The position numbers and the translations under genes were made by a program. A stretch of DNA of 64,000 bases, from contig DATFXM010000093.1 in NCBI GenBank assembly GCA_035315885.1, positions 31,805 to 95,804 on the forward strand, in the 5' to 3' direction. The notes below the pieces were generated by a model that saw only the letters and a list, made by a program, of their open reading frames with translations, did no database searches and was not told where the DNA came from. Positions 53,186-62,743 of the stretch are shown one piece after another; within the stretch, counting starts at the first letter, position 1; each line of letters begins with the position of its first letter. Origin of the DNA: DATFXM01 sp035315885. GTDB lineage: Bacteria; Acidobacteriota; Blastocatellia; UBA7656.

Positions 53186-53765
53186 GATGCTCTTGTCCCG
53201 TTCGATTGTTTCGCAGTGAGCACGCTCCGCGGCTATAGACCGAGAGAAACATCTGCTCGTCGGAGAGGACCGCTTTGCGAAAAGCCGAGTTATTGATGAA
53301 TGCAGCGGCGCGAACCGACGCAAAGGTCAACCCTGCGTAAGCCACGAGCGTCGCCGCGGTCACCCATCGATTTAACAAGAAATCCAGAAAGACTGCCAGC
53401 GAGAGAGCTCCGGCCAGCGTCACCCATTTGCGAATCGGCGAAGAAGGCTGCGACAGATAAAAGGAGAAAGCCTGTACTGGAATCGCCAGCAGCAGCCAGT
53501 AATTCTTTGTCAACAGTGCCGCTCCTACGGAAGCAGCAGCGGCCACAAGCAATAGCAATGACAGCAACGCTACGATGATTTTCCTAACGCGGCTAGCTTC
53601 TCTATTGGCCCATTCGGCAGCGGCAAACGAATCGACTCCCACGTTGAAGCTGCGGGCGGCCACCGCGGCCTGAAGTTCGTCGAACTGCTCGAAGGGAAAC
53701 CTTGGAATGTCACTCAGGCTGTTGTAGTTCGTGCGGGGGTGATTATTAGTCTGACCAACAGTCAT
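53178..53765 (-). CDS. Multi-spanning membrane protein of unknown function
   Basis: The 195-residue protein has four hydrophobic segments in its second half (about 70-160) after a soluble N-terminal region. I recognise no family. The ATG at 53765 lies just after the DUF420 gene's stop codon (53771), and its own stop overlaps the next gene by 8 bp. These contacts suggest one operon with the cytochrome oxidase assembly-type genes upstream. Confidence 0.7.
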   Translation of the reverse strand: MTVGQTNNHPRTNYNSLSDIPRFPFEQFDELQAAVAARSFNVGVDSFAAAEWANREASRVRKIIVALLSLLLLVAAAASVGAALLTKNYWLLLAIPVQAFSFYLSQPSSPIRKWVTLAGALSLAVFLDFLLNRWVTAATLVAYAGLTFASVRAAAFINNSAFRKAVLSDEQMFLSVYSRGACSLRNNRTGQEHRV

Positions 53766-53770
53766 CGGGC

Positions 53771-54202
53771 CTAATGAGAGGGATAGAGGTGATACAGCAT
53801 GACGTAGACGACTACGCCGGTCACCGACACGTACAACCACATTGGAAAGGTCCAGCGCGCCACGGCCCTGTGCCTGGGAAACTGATCCTTCAAAGCTCGG
53901 CGAAGCGTCACCACTACGAACGGGACGATTGTCGCGGCGAGTATCGTATGAGAAATCAGCACCGTCAAATAAACCGTACGCACCCAACCGGTGCCGGCAA
54001 ACCTGGTCACGCCTCTGCCGAAGCCTACGTGATAAACAAGGTAGGAGATCAAGAAAAGAGACGAGCTGATTACCGCGCCTATCATGCAGGCCCGATGCGC
54101 GCGAATGTGTCTTCGCCTGATGAGTACGAATCCGACGATGATCAGCAGCCCGCTCGTAGCGTTCAGCATCGCATTCAACGTCGGGAGAAAACTCACTTGC
54201 AT
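53771..54202 (-). CDS. DUF420 family membrane protein (cytochrome oxidase assembly type)
   Basis: The 143-residue protein has four membrane segments and the pattern LPTLNAMLNATSGLLIIVGF, FLISYLVYHVGFG, VYLTVLISHTILAATIVP and HRAVARWTFPMWLYVSVTGVVVY, matching the DUF420 family. Members near cytochrome oxidase genes, such as CtaM in Gram-positive bacteria, help oxidase maturation. The position 263 bp downstream of the oxidase operon fits that role. The conserved histidines (YHVGF, SHTIL, HRAVARWT) may be heme or metal ligands. Confidence 0.8.
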   Translation of the reverse strand: MQVSFLPTLNAMLNATSGLLIIVGFVLIRRRHIRAHRACMIGAVISSSLFLISYLVYHVGFGRGVTRFAGTGWVRTVYLTVLISHTILAATIVPFVVVTLRRALKDQFPRHRAVARWTFPMWLYVSVTGVVVYVMLYHLYPSH

Positions 54203-54300
54203 GGGGAGTGATGAGTTCTGCGTTCTGAGCTGTAGTCGAGTGTAGTGACCGAGTGACCAGTGACGGCAACACAATTACATAGCGAGCAGCGACCGCCCCG

Positions 54301-54432
54301 GCCCTCCGTAGGAGGAGGATGTTTGTAGCCCATCACAACGTTGTTGAAACCGCCCTCCGTAGGAGCGCAATGTCATCTTTTAAAGATCGAGCGCCCGTTC
54401 TCAAGCTTCAACATTGCCCTCCTATGGAGGGC
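54301..54432. repeat. CCTCC-TA-GGAGG hairpin-type element with inverted copies
   Basis: Three copies of a gccctcc-N-tag/atgg-gag(gg) motif lie between two minus-strand genes (copies at 54301-54315, 54352-54373, 54411-54432). The second and third copies are near-perfect inverted repeats of about 22 bp (ACATTG next to the core). The spacer of about 37 bp contains an imperfect palindrome of about 13 bp. The layout resembles the heptamer elements with a different unit. Confidence 0.75.
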
Positions 54433-54464
54433 CCGGACCTTCGCACGTCAAGCGATCTTGGAAC

Positions 54465-54725
54465 TCAGAACTTTCTTTCCTTCCCGCCCTGAATGTTGCG
54501 AAAGCGGTAGATCGCGTAGAACAAACCAGAGAACAGCGTGACCGGCGGAAACAGCAGCACCAGCGCGGCGAGATTCATTCCCTTTGTCGCTTCGGCAGAG
54601 TCTGCAGAGTTCTCGAGCACAGCTTTGCACATCGCACATTGCGCCAGCGCGGCGTTGGAGCCGACCGCCAGAACCACCGCTACTGCAATAACCAGAAGGA
54701 ACACGCGGAAATACTTCTTACGCAT
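54465..54725 (-). CDS. Small exported membrane protein with CxxC
   Basis: The 86-residue product has a signal-peptide-like N-terminus (KKYFRVFLLVIAVAVVLAVGS), then CAMC, then one transmembrane helix (about 53-73). ATG at 54725 follows GAGG; an upstream GTG at 54737 is less likely. It starts 9 bp downstream of the cytochrome oxidase subunit IV gene. The CxxC and location suggest a role in oxidase assembly, but no family is recognised. Confidence 0.65.
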   Translation of the reverse strand: MRKKYFRVFLLVIAVAVVLAVGSNAALAQCAMCKAVLENSADSAEATKGMNLAALVLLFPPVTLFSGLFYAIYRFRNIQGGKERKF

Positions 54726-54733
54726 GACTCGCC

Positions 54734-55344
54734 TCACTTCTCGCCGGAGCTGCCCTCCACATGCTCGACCGAATGCGGCGGCCGCAATACGCGGGCCCGC
54801 CTGCTGTCGGGGAACAGAATCGAAAACAAGCAGAGCAGCACTACCAGCGTAGGCACTATCGTTAGAATCAGGCTGAGCCGCTCGAACTTAAGGTGCATAA
54901 AGTACGCAACGATCAGCGCTGCCTTGATTATCGAAGCACCCATCAGGATTATCAACATCAGGGTCAGGTTGACTTGTTCGTAAGCAAGGAACACCTCGAA
55001 CGCGGTCAATGCCAGAAGTCCTCCCCACACGAAGACATTCTGTCTGTCGCTTCCGCCATGCGCCTCAGCGTGAACTTCGAGCGCGTGCTCTTCCTCCACC
55101 CCCTCAGCTCGCTCGGCTTTCGCGCGTGCGCGTGCGGCCATTGCAGGTGGAATCGCAAAAAGCGCTGCCAGCATCAACGCAGTAAGGATCAAAAAGAGGT
55201 CGTCGGTGCCGGCGCGAAAGAAATTCATCGCCAGGTCCCACGCGGCAAACAACACACACAAGCCGGCAAGCCCAAGCATTATCTGATTCAGCCGCTTTGC
55301 TTCCTTCGGCTCGTTCGAGGCTGCTTCCTTCTCAGATTCGTTTG

Positions 55345-55348
<4 letters not shown>
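54734..55348 (-). CDS. Cytochrome c oxidase subunit IV family protein
   Basis: The 204-residue protein has an N-terminal pair of membrane helices (about 25-75), a charged loop and a C-terminal subunit-IV-type domain (three helices, ending FMHLKFERLSLILTIVP). The helical pattern VNLTLMLIILMGASIIKAALIVAYFMHLK is characteristic of the prokaryotic CoxD family. The N-terminal helix pair makes the protein longer than usual. The start codon overlaps the previous stop codon (ATGA). Confidence 0.82.
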
Positions 55349-56019
<671 letters not shown>

Positions 56020-56040
56020 TCATTTCACCTCCGCCTCGAT

Positions 56041-56739
56041 TCATCGCCAGAAAAACAACAGCACAAACAAATACACCCACAGCCCATCCATAAAGTGCCA
56101 GTACACCGACGCCGCACCCATCGCCAGTCGCTTGCGCACGCTGATTCGCAGACGCAACGCCGATATCGTCACCGATATCAACGCAAGCACACCGCCTAGC
56201 AGGTGAATTCCGTGCAAGCTCGTCAACAAATAAAAGAACGAGCTGTGCGGGTGCGTGTTGATATAGATCCCCTGCGCCGCTAGCTCACGCCAAGCAATCA
56301 CCTGGCCGACAAGAAAAACGATTCCCAATGCGGTAGTCACGCATAGCCAGTTCCTGAACCTGTGATACAGGTTGTGCTTCAACGCCCTGCGTGCCACTTC
56401 AATTGTGACGCTGCTCAACAGCAGCACACCCGTATTGAACCACATCATCGGCGGTACCGAGATTGAAATCCAATCCTTCAGTCCGCCGTTCAGCGCCGGC
56501 GTCTGACGAACTATAAGCGCGCTCGTCAGCGCCGCAAACAACATCAGGATACTGCCAAGCGCGACCCAGATGCCGATCTGATACTTCCGCGGCTCGCTCG
56601 CGTCGTCGGAGCTTACACCCGGCGGCCAGTCTCCCGGGCCATCGCGCCCGCCATTGCCTCGGGGGAAATCGCCCGAACCCGAAGCTTCGCCTCCGCGCGT
56701 TGGCTTGATATTGACAGCGTCTTGAACGGTACTGCTCAT
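56041..56739 (-). CDS. Cytochrome c oxidase subunit III (first copy)
   Basis: The 232-residue protein has an N-terminal extension rich in glycine and aspartate (about 1-47), then five membrane helices. The final helix ends VYWHFMDGLWVYLFVLLFFW. A THPHSSFFYLLTSLHGIHLLGGV segment is typical of subunit III. The ATG at 56739 lies 28 bp after the subunit I stop codon; a longer frame would overlap subunit I. The pair of subunit III genes is not a simple duplication, since their lengths and N-termini differ. Confidence 0.88.
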   Translation of the reverse strand: MSSTVQDAVNIKPTRGGEASGSGDFPRGNGGRDGPGDWPPGVSSDDASEPRKYQIGIWVALGSILMLFAALTSALIVRQTPALNGGLKDWISISVPPMMWFNTGVLLLSSVTIEVARRALKHNLYHRFRNWLCVTTALGIVFLVGQVIAWRELAAQGIYINTHPHSSFFYLLTSLHGIHLLGGVLALISVTISALRLRISVRKRLAMGAASVYWHFMDGLWVYLFVLLFFWR

Positions 56740-56767
56740 CTTAAGTACTTCAAACCCCCGCCCGAAT

Positions 56768-58612
56768 TCAATCGCCGTGTGCAGGCGCAGTCTCGGGCTC
56801 GGTCTGCATAGAATAATCTTTGGTCGCTCCCGGCACGCTGAACTCGTATGGTCCTCGATGTACTTCAGGTTCGAGGCCTCCAAAGTTATCGAATGGAGGA
56901 GGCGAGGACACGGACCACTCCAGCGTTGTAGCCTCCCACGGATTCTCGGCAGCCTTCTTGCCCTTCCACCAGCTCCACACCAGGTTTCCGACAAAAAGGA
57001 ATTGTGCCGCGATCGTCAGCAGTGCCACCCACGATACGAACCTGGTCAGCGGCATGATGTCGCCCAGATAGCCCAGCTTGTCATGCTCTGCGTAGCGCCG
57101 AGGTGCACCAGACATTCCCATTATGTGGAAGGGGATGAAGATCGCGTTGACTCCGATAAACGTCAGAACGAAGTGAAGCTTTCCGAGTCCCTCGTTCATC
57201 ATCTTTCCAAACATCTTCGGGAACCAGAAGTAGGTACCCGCAAACATCCCGAAGATAGCCGCCACACCCATAATCAGGTGAAAGTGCCCTACGACGAAGT
57301 ACGTGTCGTGCAGCGGAAGGTCTATCGAGGTCTGCCCAAGGAACAACCCGGTGATGCCGCCCGACACGAACAAAGACACAAACCCTATCGCAAACAGCAT
57401 CGGCGTGGTGAAGCGGATTTGACCTCCCCATAACGTGCCCAGCCAGTTAAACGTCTTTATCGCCGAAGGCACTCCGATGGTCAGGGTTATCAGCGAAAAT
57501 GCGATCGCGGTATAAGGGCTCATTCCGCTGACAAACATGTGGTGGCCCCACACGAAGAACCCCAGCAGTCCAATAGCGAAGAGGGCGTACACCATCGCTC
57601 GATAACCAAACACCGGCTTTCTGGCAAACGTCGACAGGACATGAGAGGTCAGACCCATGCCCGGCAATATCGCGATGTAGACTTCCGGGTGACCGAAGAA
57701 CCAGAACAGATGTTGCCACAGTATGGGCGAGCCTCCGGCGTGTTCGGTGACGAGCTTGCCGTTGACGTATTCACCGCCCGGGATGAAGAAGCTGGTGCCC
57801 GCCAGGTGATCCAGAAGCAACAGTATCCCTCCTGCCAGAAGGACCGGGAATGACAACAACGCGAGGACCGCAGTTGTGAACCACGCCCAGCAGGTCAGAG
57901 GCAGCCGCATCAGCGACAAACCCTTGGCGCGCATGTTCAACATCGTCGTGATGAAGTTCAGCGCACCGAGAAGCGATGCGATGCAGAACAATGCAATGCT
58001 TGTGACCCAGAGGATTACGCCCATCCCCTGACCGGGACCCGCTCTCTCTCCAAGCGCGCTGAGGGGAGCATAGCCGGTCCACCCACCCATTGGACCGAGC
58101 ACACCATTTGAAGCGCTTTCAATGTCGTAGTAGTCCTGCAGCCAGGTGACCAACGAACCGGCGTAAAACGCCAGGATTATCACCACAAAAGCCACGAACG
58201 TGATCCAGAACGACAACATGTTCAGCACCGGAAATGCCATGTCGTCCGCTCCGATCTGAATAGGGAGGAAATAGTTTCCAAAGCCTCCCTGCGGCGCAGT
58301 GGTCAGCACAAAAAAGACCATTATGGTCCCGTGCATCGTCACCAGAGACAGATAGAGTTCCGGCGAAATCGTGCCGTTCGCAGCCGCGTTTGGCAGCAGA
58401 AACTTGAGAAAGCCCCATTCGTGACCTGGCCACGCCAATTGCAACCTCATTAGCGCGGACAAAGCCATGCCCACGAAAACGGCTACCAGAGCCAAAGACC
58501 AGTACTGAATACCGATCACCTTATGATCGGTGCTGAATATGTACTTCCGGACGAATCCGGACGGCGGCTCGTGATGGTGGCCCGCGCCGTGAGCGTGACC
58601 AACTGTTGCCAT
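56768..58612 (-). CDS. ctaD: Cytochrome c oxidase subunit I (aa3-type)
   Basis: The 614-residue core subunit reduces oxygen at its heme a3-CuB centre and pumps protons. It starts DHKVIGIQYWSLALV. The low-spin heme ligand is in TMHGTIMVF. The CuB ligands and cross-linked Tyr lie in FGHPEVYIAILPG (H, E and Y), GHHMFVSGM and HDTYFVVGHFHLIMG. The presence of the glutamate in HPEVY is typical of A1-type oxidases with a D-channel. A His-rich start (GHAHGAGHHHE) precedes the first helix. The gene lies 30 bp after subunit II. Confidence 0.96.
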   Translation of the reverse strand: MATVGHAHGAGHHHEPPSGFVRKYIFSTDHKVIGIQYWSLALVAVFVGMALSALMRLQLAWPGHEWGFLKFLLPNAAANGTISPELYLSLVTMHGTIMVFFVLTTAPQGGFGNYFLPIQIGADDMAFPVLNMLSFWITFVAFVVIILAFYAGSLVTWLQDYYDIESASNGVLGPMGGWTGYAPLSALGERAGPGQGMGVILWVTSIALFCIASLLGALNFITTMLNMRAKGLSLMRLPLTCWAWFTTAVLALLSFPVLLAGGILLLLDHLAGTSFFIPGGEYVNGKLVTEHAGGSPILWQHLFWFFGHPEVYIAILPGMGLTSHVLSTFARKPVFGYRAMVYALFAIGLLGFFVWGHHMFVSGMSPYTAIAFSLITLTIGVPSAIKTFNWLGTLWGGQIRFTTPMLFAIGFVSLFVSGGITGLFLGQTSIDLPLHDTYFVVGHFHLIMGVAAIFGMFAGTYFWFPKMFGKMMNEGLGKLHFVLTFIGVNAIFIPFHIMGMSGAPRRYAEHDKLGYLGDIMPLTRFVSWVALLTIAAQFLFVGNLVWSWWKGKKAAENPWEATTLEWSVSSPPPFDNFGGLEPEVHRGPYEFSVPGATKDYSMQTEPETAPAHGD

Positions 58613-58642
58613 TTCCCACCTCCCAGTGGTCTCTAAGTGCGA

Positions 58643-59476
58643 TTACTGATACTGCTGCTGGAGTGCGGTAAACCGCTCCTGAAACTGGCTTCCAGTCGAC
58701 GCGGTGAGCGCGTCGTACTCGTCGCCGGTTACTACCAGCATAAATGACTTCATATTGTAGTGAAGCTGTCCGCACAGCTCCGCACACGGAATCTCGTACT
58801 TGCCCGTCTTCAGCGCCGTGAAATGAACCTTGATGGCCATTCCCGGCACCATGTCCTGTTTGAAACGAAGCGCAGGCACAAAGAAGCTGTGAATAACGTC
58901 CTTTGATCTGAGCGTCAGCTCGACCGGACGATTCTGCGGAATCACGAGCGTGGTCAACTGCACATCGTCTTTTCCAGCCGTATCGTTGGGGTCGAGTCCA
59001 ACGTAGTTCAGTGCCGAATCGTCGATGAACTTTGGCTCGGTCTTGCCGAAGACCCCATCGGCGCCGGCGTAGTGGAAGTTGAACTGAAACTGTTGAGCTA
59101 CCGCATCGATCCTGGTGGAGTCGGGCGGGGCCTGGTTCAGGTGAAGGCTCGCCCAGACTCGTTGGCCCAGTACTGCCACGATGATGAACACCGCCGCGGT
59201 CACCGCGGTCCACACAAGTTCCAGCTTATCGTTTCCGTGGGTGTAGACGGCCCGGGCGTCTTTTCCTGAGCTGCCGAATCGGACAACGGCATAACCCAAC
59301 GCGAGCTGCGCCAGCGTAAACGCAATCGCGACGACTACCAGGGTGTTCCTGAACTGCGCATCGATTGCCGGGCCGTGCGCCGCTATGGTTTCAGGAAACC
59401 AGCGTCCGAGTCCCACAAACGTATAGGCCGATCCCACAACCAGGACCACCAGCATTATGGCTATGATTTTGCCCAT
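58643..59476 (-). CDS. ctaC: Cytochrome c oxidase subunit II with CuA site
   Basis: The 277-residue protein takes electrons from a cytochrome c or cupredoxin to the CuA centre. Two N-terminal membrane helices (about 5-27 and 46-63) precede a third hydrophobic segment (about 92-108). The periplasmic domain has HSFFVPALRFKQDMVPGM and the CuA ligand cluster CAELCGQLHYNM. The family's C-terminal cytochrome c domain is absent, so an external electron donor is needed. Candidates are the cupredoxin lipoprotein and cytochrome c genes in this cluster. Confidence 0.94.
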   Translation of the reverse strand: MGKIIAIMLVVLVVGSAYTFVGLGRWFPETIAAHGPAIDAQFRNTLVVVAIAFTLAQLALGYAVVRFGSSGKDARAVYTHGNDKLELVWTAVTAAVFIIVAVLGQRVWASLHLNQAPPDSTRIDAVAQQFQFNFHYAGADGVFGKTEPKFIDDSALNYVGLDPNDTAGKDDVQLTTLVIPQNRPVELTLRSKDVIHSFFVPALRFKQDMVPGMAIKVHFTALKTGKYEIPCAELCGQLHYNMKSFMLVVTGDEYDALTASTGSQFQERFTALQQQYQ

Positions 59477-59490
59477 TCTTACCTCAAGAA

Positions 59491-59671
59491 CAGTTTCGGG
59501 TTTAGGGTTTCGGGTTCAGGGTTCGCGCTTGCGCGTCTAGCGTTCTCACAATCCAATGATTCAAAATGCCAGCATGAACACCCGTCTCGGTTGAGACTGT
59601 CGGTATCAAGCTCCCGGGTCTATTCGTGCTCTCAATCGACAAACTCAAAACCCTAAACCCGAAACCTAAAC
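59491..59671. repeat. GGGTTTN heptamer element, two arms with a long centre
   Basis: The left arm (59491-59527) of GGGTTTN units lies upstream of the subunit II gene. The right arm (about 59640-59671) of inverse units touches the ctaB stop codon. The unique centre is about 112 bp. Confidence 0.86.
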
Positions 59672-60567
59672 TACCTATTGAACACCATCAATCCGAAAAG
59701 CACCGGCAGATACAAAACGGAAGCAAGCAATAACTCGCGTGCTTGCCGCGGCGTCCGCCCAACCGCCGCTCGAATGCTGTAGTAGAAGAAGACTCCTCCC
59801 ACAATCACTGCGCCCGCCAGATAAACCGGTCCGGCGAGCCTTACAGCAAACGGCAGCAGACTGACCGGCATCAGCAGCACCGTGTATGCGATGATCTGCT
59901 GGCTAGTGACTCGGCCCTCCGGCTCCACCACCGGAAGCATCTTTATCCCCGCTCTCGCGTAGTCGTCGCGATACATCCATGCGATCGCGAGAAAATGCGG
60001 GAATTGCCACAGAAACAGAATCGCAAACAGGATGAATGCTTCGATACCCGCGCTGCCCCGCGCCGCAACCCACCCGATGAACGGCGGCATCGCCCCTGGG
60101 AACGCTCCCAGAAAAGTCGACAGCGTAGTGCGGGTCTTTAGCGGCGTGTAGACGAACAGATAACTCGCCAGCGTCAGCACGCCCAAAATCGACGACATCG
60201 TGTTTACAAACACCGCAATGTAGCCGGTAGCCAGCGAACAAAGCACCGTTCCAAATATCAACGCACCTGCAGCGGTCACCTTCCCCGCAGGCAGCGGCCT
60301 TCCTGCAGTACGGCGCATCAGACTATCCAGATCGCGCTCGATGTACTGGTTGAGCGCACCGATCCCCGAGGACAGTAGAGCTATTCCGACTGAGAGATGG
60401 AACAACCCCGCGTAAGCTACGCTGTGTGGTGAGCCAAGACAGTAACCGGCAGCGGCGGTCAGAACTACCAGAAAAGTTATTCGCGGTTTGGTCAGCTCGT
60501 AGTACGCCGCGACCACTTCGCCCGTCGTCAAAGTCTTCAACCGCGTTTCTTGGTCGTTTGATCGCAT
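59671..60567 (-). CDS. ctaB: Protoheme IX farnesyltransferase CtaB
   Basis: CtaB converts heme B to heme O by adding a farnesyl group, the first step to heme A. The protein of about 298 residues has multiple membrane helices and the UbiA-type aspartate motifs (NQYIERDLDSLMRRTAGRPLPAG, YRDDYARAGIKMLP). LTKPRITFLVVLTAAAG at the start is typical. An in-frame TTG at 60585 could add six residues; the ATG at 60567 is chosen. It lies 10 bp downstream of ctaA and probably shares a transcript with it. Confidence 0.94.
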   Translation of the reverse strand: MRSNDQETRLKTLTTGEVVAAYYELTKPRITFLVVLTAAAGYCLGSPHSVAYAGLFHLSVGIALLSSGIGALNQYIERDLDSLMRRTAGRPLPAGKVTAAGALIFGTVLCSLATGYIAVFVNTMSSILGVLTLASYLFVYTPLKTRTTLSTFLGAFPGAMPPFIGWVAARGSAGIEAFILFAILFLWQFPHFLAIAWMYRDDYARAGIKMLPVVEPEGRVTSQQIIAYTVLLMPVSLLPFAVRLAGPVYLAGAVIVGGVFFYYSIRAAVGRTPRQARELLLASVLYLPVLFGLMVFNR

Positions 60568-60577
60568 GTGGAGTTGT

Positions 60578-61522
60578 TTACCCAAGCCCTACGGCTTCGG
60601 CCCCGGCCCGCCGCGTCAGTGCTTCACCCTGCGGGGCAAGCGCTCGATGACATCTGAGCGCAAGCAGCAACACGGTCGCAAGCGTGAGAGCGCCCAGCAC
60701 TACGTGACCGGCAGTGAGCGAGATCATCGGTTCGAGCGGCTGCACATCACCTGCCGATTTCAACCTGGTCAGATAGGCAGCAACCCCGAGGGCAAGCTGC
60801 ATTATCAAAAACACCAGCGAGAGTCTCGCCGGCCGAGCCAGAAAGCCGTCTTTCGAATGTCGCGCAAGCACCAGTATCGCGGTGGTCACCAAAAGGATCG
60901 TGACCGCTACCGCTCCGACTATGTGCGGGATGATTCCAAACGCACCGTGCCGAAATCCGGCGCCCAGCACAAGCTGGATCAACACCACGCAGATGCTCCA
61001 CAACGTAAGCTTCCGTAGCGGTGGACTCCCATCGTCGGGCTGGACTTTCGTGCGCGCGGTCCAGTGTCGCGAAGTAAACACCGCGATCGCGACGATCAGC
61101 CCGAAGAAGCTCTGCGCTACAAGGGCGTGCGGCACAGCGATCAGCGCCCTGTACTCAGGGAAATGAACGCGTACACCGCCGATCAACGCCTGCAACACGA
61201 CGCCGCCGAAGGCAATCAGTGTCAGGCGTCTGACCCACGAACGTCGTTCGAGGAAATAGCTCAACACCGCCAACAAAGCAGTTGCAGTTCCTACGAGTCC
61301 AGCTATGAACCGGTGTGAATACTCAAAGCGGACGTTGGCTCTGAAATTCTCCGGTGCTATCAACCAGCGCCCGAACGAGAGCGGCCAGTCCGGAACTGAA
61401 TCCCCGGCTTCGTTGCTTGTAACCAGCGCGCCAGCTATCAGCAGCGCGACCGTCAGACACGCTACGAGAATTGCGAAGGCATGTAGCCTCGCATCCGGTT
61501 TCACTTCTGCTTCCGCACGCAT
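60578..61522 (-). CDS. ctaA: Heme A synthase CtaA
   Basis: CtaA oxidises a methyl group of heme O to give heme A. The protein of about 314 residues has eight membrane segments in two similar halves. Visible heme-ligand histidines lie in RFEYSHRFIAGLVGT and PHALVAQSFFG, and later in GHVVLGALTLAT. The first periplasmic loop has SNEAGDSVPDWPLSFG, matching CtaA proteins that lack the cysteine pair. GTG (61534) is an alternative start. Right behind it on the other side lies the repeat element at 61551-61668. Confidence 0.92.
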   Translation of the reverse strand: MRAEAEVKPDARLHAFAILVACLTVALLIAGALVTSNEAGDSVPDWPLSFGRWLIAPENFRANVRFEYSHRFIAGLVGTATALLAVLSYFLERRSWVRRLTLIAFGGVVLQALIGGVRVHFPEYRALIAVPHALVAQSFFGLIVAIAVFTSRHWTARTKVQPDDGSPPLRKLTLWSICVVLIQLVLGAGFRHGAFGIIPHIVGAVAVTILLVTTAILVLARHSKDGFLARPARLSLVFLIMQLALGVAAYLTRLKSAGDVQPLEPMISLTAGHVVLGALTLATVLLLALRCHRALAPQGEALTRRAGAEAVGLG

Positions 61523-61550
61523 TTGATGATTCACTAACTCCAGTCGGACG

Positions 61551-61668
61551 CTCTGAGTTCTGAGTCCTGAGTTGGATTTCACCCGGATATCCAACGGTTC
61601 AAATGCTCTCACAGGACTTCAACTCAGGACTAGGCACCCATCAGTCATCACTCAGAACTCAGAACTTC
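61551..61668. repeat. CTGAGTN heptamer element, two arms plus an inner inverted copy
   Basis: The left arm (61551-61573) and inverted right arm (61647-61668) flank a centre with one further inverted unit pair (61611-61630). It separates ctaA from the cupredoxin lipoprotein gene. Confidence 0.83.
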
Positions 61669-61671
61669 CTC

Positions 61672-62505
61672 TCACGGCAGCACCAGTGCAGGGGCAATCG
61701 GCAGCGAGCCGGGCGCGTATGCTTGCCCTGCTTTGTAGCTGATGTCCTGCGTTTTACTCTCTTTTGCTCCGACGGTCACCTGGGCAGTTTGCTCGAGGTA
61801 CTTCTCGTGCCAGAAGACAATCGTATAAGTGCCCGGGGGCACGTTCTTGATGGTGTACGAACCGTCCGGACCAGTAACCGCGAAATAAGGATGATCCAGC
61901 ACTCCCAGGTTAGCCTTCATCCACGGGTGCTGGTTGCATTTCACCGGGATCATTACCTCTTTACGCGCGAAAGTCTTTTCGATCGGAGGAGAGCCCTGGG
62001 GTTGAGACTGATTCCATTCGGGGTTGGACTTCGGCGACGGATGCACGTTGTGAGTCGTGGCATCGCTGTTGGTCACCTCAAACTTCTGGTTCACCTGCAG
62101 GGCCAGCGTTCGCGGATGATACCTGCAACCCTTTTGATCCAGGACCACCGGGTCAGACGGCGTCGGGTAGCTGAACTTCTCGATACCTCCGCCTTTCAGA
62201 TACACGAGAACGTTTGCGAGCTTGCCTCCTTCGACCAGGACGTCATCGATGTTCTTGTCGGGCGAAGCGGCCGAGCAATTTGCGTCCTGCGACATGTCGA
62301 TCTTCGAGGGAGTCGGCGGTGTACCATCGAGCGTGACTTTGCCGGTTATCGAACCTTCGTCCCCTTTCGACGCGTACGTAGGCTTCTTCGTGCCCCCATC
62401 TCCGCCTTCTCCGCCATCGGTTCTCTTACGTTTCGTGCAAGCGCCAAAAACAAGCATCAGAGACATGAGCACTGCCGCACTCGTTATCAGTATTCGTCGT
62501 AACAT
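61672..62505 (-). CDS. Cupredoxin-domain lipoprotein
   Basis: The 277-residue protein is a lipoprotein (lipobox LVFGAC, Cys23) with a Gly/Lys-rich linker. A cupredoxin-type domain (about 130-225) follows, containing THNVHP (His), CNQHPWM (Cys, His, Met), the typical type I copper ligand set. A carboxypeptidase-regulatory-like repeat follows (GPDGSYTIKNVPPGTYTIVFWHEKY). Located between ctaA and the cytochrome c gene in the oxidase cluster, it could donate electrons to subunit II. That role is inference from context. Confidence 0.78.
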   Translation of the reverse strand: MLRRILITSAAVLMSLMLVFGACTKRKRTDGGEGGDGGTKKPTYASKGDEGSITGKVTLDGTPPTPSKIDMSQDANCSAASPDKNIDDVLVEGGKLANVLVYLKGGGIEKFSYPTPSDPVVLDQKGCRYHPRTLALQVNQKFEVTNSDATTHNVHPSPKSNPEWNQSQPQGSPPIEKTFARKEVMIPVKCNQHPWMKANLGVLDHPYFAVTGPDGSYTIKNVPPGTYTIVFWHEKYLEQTAQVTVGAKESKTQDISYKAGQAYAPGSLPIAPALVLP

Positions 62506-62719
62506 TGCGTTCCTCTCTATTTGTCTGTCCGCGACTTCCCGAGAAACTGCATTGATAAAAAGTCTGACACCTTTGAACTCTCAGCGCCATTGCCGCGGGA
62601 CACTCAGGATGCGGCGCACTCAGGGCGCGAGCCTTTACGACGCGCCCGCAGCTCCAGCACCATCGGCTTTACCTCGCGTCCGCTCTTATGCGAGACGAAT
62701 GGACGCCCCTGCATACTGC
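62506..62719. other. Intergenic region, 214 bp
   Basis: This gap between the cytochrome c gene and the cupredoxin gene holds the upstream part of the TACTGCN array (see 62710). No gene-like frame or clear promoter is visible. Confidence 0.4.
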
Positions 62720-62743
62720 CTACTGCATACTGCCTACTGCTCT
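62710..62743. repeat. TACTGCN heptamer array inside the 3' end of a cytochrome c gene
   Basis: Four to five TACTGCN units contain the stop codon and encode the last residues (AVGSMQ) of the cytochrome c gene. The same final sequence, SMQ then TAG, ends TrxB at 21014. Confidence 0.9.

Noticed and set aside
53178..54272. Long minus-strand frame of 364 residues
   Set aside because: Its first 169 residues overlap the DUF420 gene in another frame and look like random coding. The gene is better started at 53765.
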